The notes beneath the pieces were generated by a model that saw only the letters and a list, made by a program, of their open reading frames with translations, did not search any database and was not told the DNA's origin. Made by a program: the position numbers and the translations under genes. Positions 14,341-18,201 of a stretch of 18,201 nt of DNA are shown here, in pieces (positions within the stretch are counted from its first letter, which is position 1; every line of letters begins with the position of its first letter). The DNA comes from DATFLS01 sp964413425 (GTDB lineage Bacteria > Fidelibacterota > JAANXI01), in the NCBI GenBank assembly GCA_964413425.1, contig CAYPST010000083.1, positions 1-18,201 on the forward strand, given 5' to 3'.

Positions 14341-15044
14341 CCGCCGGAAAGTGGAACTCACTCCCGAGAACCTGGTCAGAAAATGATACCGGTTGGATTG
14401 GAAATGTGTTTGAACCCACAGCAATTCGACAGGCCCCACACGATCCTCCTTCTCATTGATTTCATTGCAACGTTTCAGCTGAATGTCCCTCTGTTTCTTT
14501 AACGAATCTTTACTTTTTTAGGGAAAACACCTCTGAACTACCCCTGCGGTTAAAATCTTTAATTGAGGAGCACTCACTTTTCACTCAGGAGCTCGCACTT
14601 TTAACATTACAGGGACAGACTTTAATTCAGGAGGTGCGCTTTTTGATTCAGGAGGTACAACTTTTAACTCAGGAGGTACAACTTTTAACTCAGGAGGTGT
14701 AACTTTTCATCAGTGAAGTGTTCCCTTTCATTCGGGAGGTCTGACATTCAACTCCGCGAGTCAAAGTTCAGCTCTGTATCTGACAGTTTTCACTCTGTAT
14801 CTGGTAAATTTCTCTCTGCGTCGCTTTTTTTGAATTCCTCAGCAACAGCGGTTCACACCGGACCAACCCTTTTCCATTCCCTGTCACTGGTTTTTTATGG
14901 TACCCACAAATGATTTCGTAACGAAATACATCCCGGCGTGAATGCCAGACCTACATGGTGTAAAAAGAAAGTGTCTTGAACTGCTCATCCTGATCTCTGC
15001 CCGGAAATCGGGAGATATCATACTATCGCCAAATAGAGAGAAGA
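14341..15044. other. Non-coding region with 21-base array
   Basis: About 700 bases separate the tRNA terminator from the M16 genes, and I find no supportable gene. The central part is the 21-base-period array listed next. The rest (14341-14522 and 14835-15044) is ordinary-looking sequence without strong motifs apart from a small CCCG/CGGG hairpin (15000-15012). Confidence 0.6.
14523..14834 (+). repeat. Tandem array with 21-base period and AGGAGGT motifs
   Basis: The core unit CAGGAGGTACAACTTTTAA plus two variable bases repeats with starts at 14628, 14649, 14670 and 14691 (exactly 21 apart). Weaker units continue at 14544, 14565, 14586, 14610, 14711, 14733 and 14754. At 14772, 14793 and 14814 a variant starting CTCTGTATCTG or CTCTGCG keeps the same 21-base step. 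Up to 14 units are recognisable. The period equals seven codons and two helical turns. On + one frame gives a repeating NSGGTTF-like heptapeptide but is soon stopped; on - a frame giving LKVVPPE-like heptapeptides is broken by a TGA. There is no ribosome start or recognisable product, so it is probably non-coding. Confidence 0.85.
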
Positions 15045-15058
15045 AGGCGATTACGCCT
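15045..15058 (-). terminator. Weak terminator hairpin at M16 operon end
   Basis: On the - strand AGGCG-TAAT-CGCCT forms a 5-base stem that includes the TAA stop of the M16 gene, followed by TCTTCTCTCT. The tail is pyrimidine-rich rather than pure T, so efficiency is uncertain. Confidence 0.35.
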
Positions 15059-16559
15059 CGAACATCTCCTCCACCGGCACGATTTCCACATCTTCTTCCT
15101 GGATATTCAGGGGATACTTCATGATCCGCTTGTCTTCATCCAGGACTCCATCGGGTTTGGGAGTCGAATATTCGATGGGACTGGGCCGGTCCGAAACCAG
15201 GGCTTGTTTGAACTCCTCTGCGTCTGTGGTGACCACGGCAATCTTCAGGTTTTCGAACTGGAGATATTTCCTGACAGCCCGGTTCACCTCTTCCCTGGTG
15301 AGCTGAGGAATGATCTGTTGTAAATTCTCCAGGTGGCTGCCACCAATACCGTAGAAGACATCATCCAGGGCGTAGCCCAGCCGTGCCATGGTTGTGGATG
15401 CATAGTGCAGCACATACTTGCTAAAAAACTGTTTAGTGAGGCCGAACTCTTCTTCGGAAAGCCCATTCTCCACCAGATTCTGCAGCTCCCGGATGGCAGC
15501 GCGCAGAACAAAATGCCGGGTTTCGTTAGGCACCGGCCGGATCCAGATTTCGAAGATCTGCTGACGTAAAGAAACATTCTGGGGCGGCTTGGTTCTGCTG
15601 CCGCCGTTGGCGTACCGCTCGATGTACGAATAATCCCCGTAATTCAGCCCCCGGGCTTCCCTGATAACCTGGAACAGATGACTGCTGGTCTGCCGGTGCT
15701 CGCCGAACCAGGAATTCGCCAGCGCCAGGGCGTACCATTCTCTGCTCCCGCGCAACAGATCTATGGGAAATCCGATACTGATAGCCGTGGCATTGGCATC
15801 CTTTTCCACAATCAAAACCTGTCGGCCCCGGATAGGCCCCGGCTGAGGAACAGGTGGATGATTCGTTTTCCCGTCAGGCAATTCATAGAGGTCTTCCCGC
15901 AGCCTGATTACCAGCGATTCCTCGTATCCCCCGCCCAGGCCAATCACGACATTCTCCCTGGCATAATACTTCCGATAAAAATTCCGGACATCCTCCACAG
16001 TGATGCTTTCCACGCTTTCCACTATCCCATACGGCATGTGTTCGTAAGAAGTGCCACGGTAAATGAACTGATACAGTGCGGCTTTGCCGAGTTCTTCATC
16101 GCTGGAATAGCGCAGGATGTTCTCCAGATAATTCAGGGTCTGTTTCTTGATGCGATCCAGATCTTCCTGTTTCAACGCCGGGTGTAAAACAGCATCAGCA
16201 AGCAGGCCATAATATGAATCGAGATGGTCCTTATGCACCCGCCCTGAGATCACCGTTTGTTCAATATGGCACTGGGACTGATAATCGGCTGCCAGCGGAT
16301 ACAGCGCATCCACGATTTCCTCATACGCTCGTGATTCGGTGGATCCTTCGGTTAACATCGATGCTGTGATGTATGCCAGGCCTTCCTTTCCCCTGGGATC
16401 ATCCTGGGATCCCACTTTAAACCAGAGCCGGAAGGAAATAGTCGGATCGTTTTCGACCGGTACCAACACGGTGGATTGATCAGTCACGCTTGTTCCTCCA
16501 CAATCTATCAGATTCAAGATAACAATCCCGATAAAACATGAGAGTAAAATGTGTTTCAC
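15051..16559 (-). CDS. M16-family peptidase, non-catalytic partner subunit
   Basis: This 502-residue protein has the two-domain M16 (pitrilysin/insulinase clan) fold but lacks the zinc motif: where the partner has HLFEH, it reads GLAYITASML (60-69). In the second domain it has R-E-A-R-G-L-N-Y (300-307), the Arg/Tyr pair that inactive M16 subunits contribute to the active site. It is therefore expected to form a heterodimer with the upstream gene product. The N-terminus has a signal peptide with C20 in LIDC; the Asp before Cys is unusual for a lipobox, so lipoprotein anchoring is only possible. The GTG start at 16559 overlaps the upstream TGA by four bases (GTGA), with GGGAG about 10 bases upstream, indicating translational coupling and equal production. 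Confidence 0.92.
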   Translation of the reverse strand: MKHILLSCFIGIVILNLIDCGGTSVTDQSTVLVPVENDPTISFRLWFKVGSQDDPRGKEGLAYITASMLTEGSTESRAYEEIVDALYPLAADYQSQCHIEQTVISGRVHKDHLDSYYGLLADAVLHPALKQEDLDRIKKQTLNYLENILRYSSDEELGKAALYQFIYRGTSYEHMPYGIVESVESITVEDVRNFYRKYYARENVVIGLGGGYEESLVIRLREDLYELPDGKTNHPPVPQPGPIRGRQVLIVEKDANATAISIGFPIDLLRGSREWYALALANSWFGEHRQTSSHLFQVIREARGLNYGDYSYIERYANGGSRTKPPQNVSLRQQIFEIWIRPVPNETRHFVLRAAIRELQNLVENGLSEEEFGLTKQFFSKYVLHYASTTMARLGYALDDVFYGIGGSHLENLQQIIPQLTREEVNRAVRKYLQFENLKIAVVTTDAEEFKQALVSDRPSPIEYSTPKPDGVLDEDKRIMKYPLNIQEEDVEIVPVEEMFEA

Positions 16560-17893
16560 TCCTGTGCTCCCTTGAGTACGATCACATTCCGTGTCTCCTC
16601 GGTGAAGTACTTCTTGGCAATGTCGCGGAGATCTTCCGGGGTGACTTTCTGCATTTGCTGGAAGTAGACATCAACGACTCCCACTCCACCGGACAGTGCC
16701 ACGTAGCGGGACAAATTATTGGCCACTTTGGCAGGTGTGTCCAGATCCATAAGAAATCCGTAGGTAACCCGACTCTTCAGCTCCTCCAGCTTTTTCTCCT
16801 CCACCAGGTCGGTTTTATAATGTTCCAGCGTTTCATAGATCAAGTTCCGGACATATTCGATGTCGTCCTCCGAACGGATCATACTCAGGATATGGAGCAA
16901 TCCGGGATCCCGGTTCTTCTGGAACATGGTTGTCACGAACTCCACCTTCTGCTCCTGAATCACCAGCCGTTTATACACATCACTGTTTTCTCCGAATGCC
17001 AGTTCCCCAATGATTTCCAGGGCTGCAAAGTCTTTTTTCTCCGCATCAAACTCTGGGCCTTTATAGGCGACATCAAGGAGGGGAAGTGTCCGGCCGTTAT
17101 ACCGGACGGATTTTGCGCGGGCTCCCTGCTGGGGCGGCTCGGGCTGTATCTTCGGTGGCACATAGCCCGGATTCCAGTCACCGTAATACTGCTGAATCAC
17201 GGCTGTGGCCTTGCCTGTCTGAATATCTCCAACAATCATTAAAATCACGTTTTCCGGCCGGTAATATCGCTGGAAGAAAGACCGGCTGTACCCATACATG
17301 GTGGACATAGCCTTAATATCTTCTTCAAATCCGATGGTGGTGTGCTGGTAGGTGTGCACATCAAACGCCAGGTCGTGAATTTCCTCGAATAGCACCGACC
17401 AGGGATTGGTGCGGCCTTTCCGGTACTCTCCATACACAGCGCCGGTTTCTGTCTGGAATTCCCGCTGGTCGTACTTGAGATTCTTGAACCGATCGCTTTC
17501 CAGCATAGCGACACGCTGCAGATCGTCCGGCGTAAAGGTCAGATGATAGCAGGTGTAGTCATCGGTGGTATAGGCACTGCCGTCGGCGCCCAGTCTGGTC
17601 ACCATTTCATCGTACACATCACCGGGAAAATTTTCGGTGCCCCGGAACATCATGTGCTCAAAGAGATGCGCAAATCCGGAATGACCAGGTTCATACTCAT
17701 CACGGCTCCCGGTTCTCACAACACTGAAATACGACACCAATCCAGGGGTATCCATGGGAATCAGGATATATTTCAATCCGTTATCCAGGGTGTGTGTCTC
17801 ATACGTGTAAGGGAATATTTCCGCTTTGGACTCTGTCGTCATAAACGCTCCTAAGGTTACAATTAACACCAGACTTCCAATAGATCGAGACAT
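16556..17893 (-). CDS. M16-family zinc metallopeptidase, catalytic subunit
   Basis: This 445-residue periplasmic peptidase degrades short peptides. A signal peptide ends near residue 24 (ESKA). The inverted zinc motif HLFEH (H76, E79, H80) is intact and the third zinc ligand is E156 in GAVYGEYRKG, 76 residues after H80, as in the family. The second, non-catalytic domain covers about 215-440. Its length is typical of the half-size M16B type that works as a dimer, and the next gene supplies the non-catalytic partner. The start has a good ribosome site (AGGGAGAA). Physiologically it may clear peptides produced by periplasmic proteolysis; specific substrates cannot be inferred. Confidence 0.94.
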   Translation of the reverse strand: MSRSIGSLVLIVTLGAFMTTESKAEIFPYTYETHTLDNGLKYILIPMDTPGLVSYFSVVRTGSRDEYEPGHSGFAHLFEHMMFRGTENFPGDVYDEMVTRLGADGSAYTTDDYTCYHLTFTPDDLQRVAMLESDRFKNLKYDQREFQTETGAVYGEYRKGRTNPWSVLFEEIHDLAFDVHTYQHTTIGFEEDIKAMSTMYGYSRSFFQRYYRPENVILMIVGDIQTGKATAVIQQYYGDWNPGYVPPKIQPEPPQQGARAKSVRYNGRTLPLLDVAYKGPEFDAEKKDFAALEIIGELAFGENSDVYKRLVIQEQKVEFVTTMFQKNRDPGLLHILSMIRSEDDIEYVRNLIYETLEHYKTDLVEEKKLEELKSRVTYGFLMDLDTPAKVANNLSRYVALSGGVGVVDVYFQQMQKVTPEDLRDIAKKYFTEETRNVIVLKGAQE

Positions 17894-18174
17894 GATAGAA
17901 TTCTCCCTAGGTTAATGGGCTGGAAACTACTCTCCTGCTTACTCTCCGCATAAAGATACTCCTGCCGCCATTGTGAATTCCACACAGTTTCCGGCCTCGA
18001 CGAATCATTTTATGCCTGATGAACGCGCGATTTCCAACCATAGTATAGCCAACATTCGGGGACTGAAATTGTTTCATTGCATAGCGTTCTGTTTAAGATT
18101 AAAAGTGAGTTCCCTCTAAAAAGTAATGGGAGAGTCCTTCATATTTAAATTATTAACAATCCATTACTTTTAAA
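17894..18174. other. Upstream region of M16 operon
   Basis: No gene is visible. On the - strand TATACT (18042-18047) could be a -10 box for the M16 operon, but no -35 of quality lies 16-18 bases upstream. Arms AAAAGTAATGG (18119-18129) and CCATTACTTTT (18161-18171) form a perfect 11-base inverted repeat with a 31-base AT-rich loop, immediately beside the repeat copy at the window end. Confidence 0.5.
18119..18171. repeat. 11-base inverted repeat next to copy B
   Basis: AAAAGTAATGG and CCATTACTTTT are exact inverted arms 31 bases apart. They end 3 bases before the dispersed repeat at 18175 and may be part of the same element or an adjoining insertion scar. Confidence 0.6.
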
Positions 18175-18201
18175 TGAGTCTGTTTAGAAAACGCCTCGCC
18201 C
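18175..18201. repeat. Palindromic intergenic repeat, copy B (cut by window end)
   Basis: The last 27 bases are the reverse complement of 10919-10945 with one mismatch. The copy runs off the window, so only its outer end is visible. Confidence 0.88.

Noticed and set aside
14216..14419. 67-codon - strand frame containing RTHDLQSAILALSQLSYSP
   Set aside because: This is the well-known false protein produced by reading a tRNA gene backwards; it lies over the tRNA-Ala.
14523..14834. CRISPR array
   Set aside because: The period is 21 bases with no separate unique spacers, units degrade gradually, and there are no cas genes.
16538..17242. 234-codon + strand frame
   Set aside because: Antisense shadow of the catalytic M16 gene.
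10919..18201. Composite transposon bounded by the 27-base inverted repeat
   Set aside because: No transposase or integrase lies inside, the content is ordinary chromosomal genes plus a tRNA, and copy A extends into an unrelated hairpin nest.

Overview
This looks like a chromosomal stretch from a Gram-negative-type bacterium with near-balanced base composition. Several genes carry strong Shine-Dalgarno sites (e.g. before 5562, 9283, 10687 and 12496). Two products have twin-arginine signals and others have periplasmic or anchored topologies. Strong Shine-Dalgarno sites argue against typical Bacteroidota. The mix of GH29 fucosidase, S1 sulfatase, paired M16 peptidases, a soluble hybrid kinase and many intergenic repeats would suit an environmental FCB-type lineage (Marinimicrobia, Calditrichota and similar), but that is inference; no marker gene settles it. 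Both window ends lie in or beside the same kind of palindromic repeat seen at 10861-10945, so the window may be a whole contig broken at repeats.

Left part, + strand (620-8236). A soluble PAS-histidine kinase-receiver protein (620-2242) is followed by a metal/copper locus. That locus encodes a Tat-exported two-domain multicopper oxidase (2544-3671), a ZIP metal transporter with an extra extracytoplasmic domain (3693-4967), a membrane-anchored cupredoxin-like protein (4995-5387) and a DtxR/MntR-type regulator with a FeoA domain (5562-6230). The first three are spaced by 21-27 bases. Together they look like an oxidise-and-import system for a transition metal (iron or manganese), analogous in logic but not in permease to fungal Fet3-Ftr1. 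An M23 peptidase (6578-7480) and a short NfeD protein (7745-8236) follow, separated by an 8-base-period array ending in a promoter with a strong dyad.

Middle part, - strand (8261-13958). Reading right to left: S1 sulfatase, GH29 alpha-L-fucosidase (37 bases apart, one operon), an aldo-keto reductase of the plant L-galactose dehydrogenase type, and a zinc alcohol dehydrogenase resembling L-galactonate 5-dehydrogenase. This reads as desulfation of a fucose-containing glycan, release of L-fucose (or L-galactose) and non-phosphorylative oxidation of the sugar. No lactonase, dehydratase or aldolase is present here.

Right part. A tRNA-Ala(CGC) with its own promoter and terminator (14183-14340) is followed by an unusual 21-base-period array carrying repeated AGGAGGT motifs (about 14523-14834). 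Then, on the - strand, come an inactive-type and an active-type M16 peptidase overlapping by four bases (15051-17893). A 27-base inverted repeat (10919-10945 and 18175-18201, one mismatch) brackets the sulfatase-to-M16 segment.
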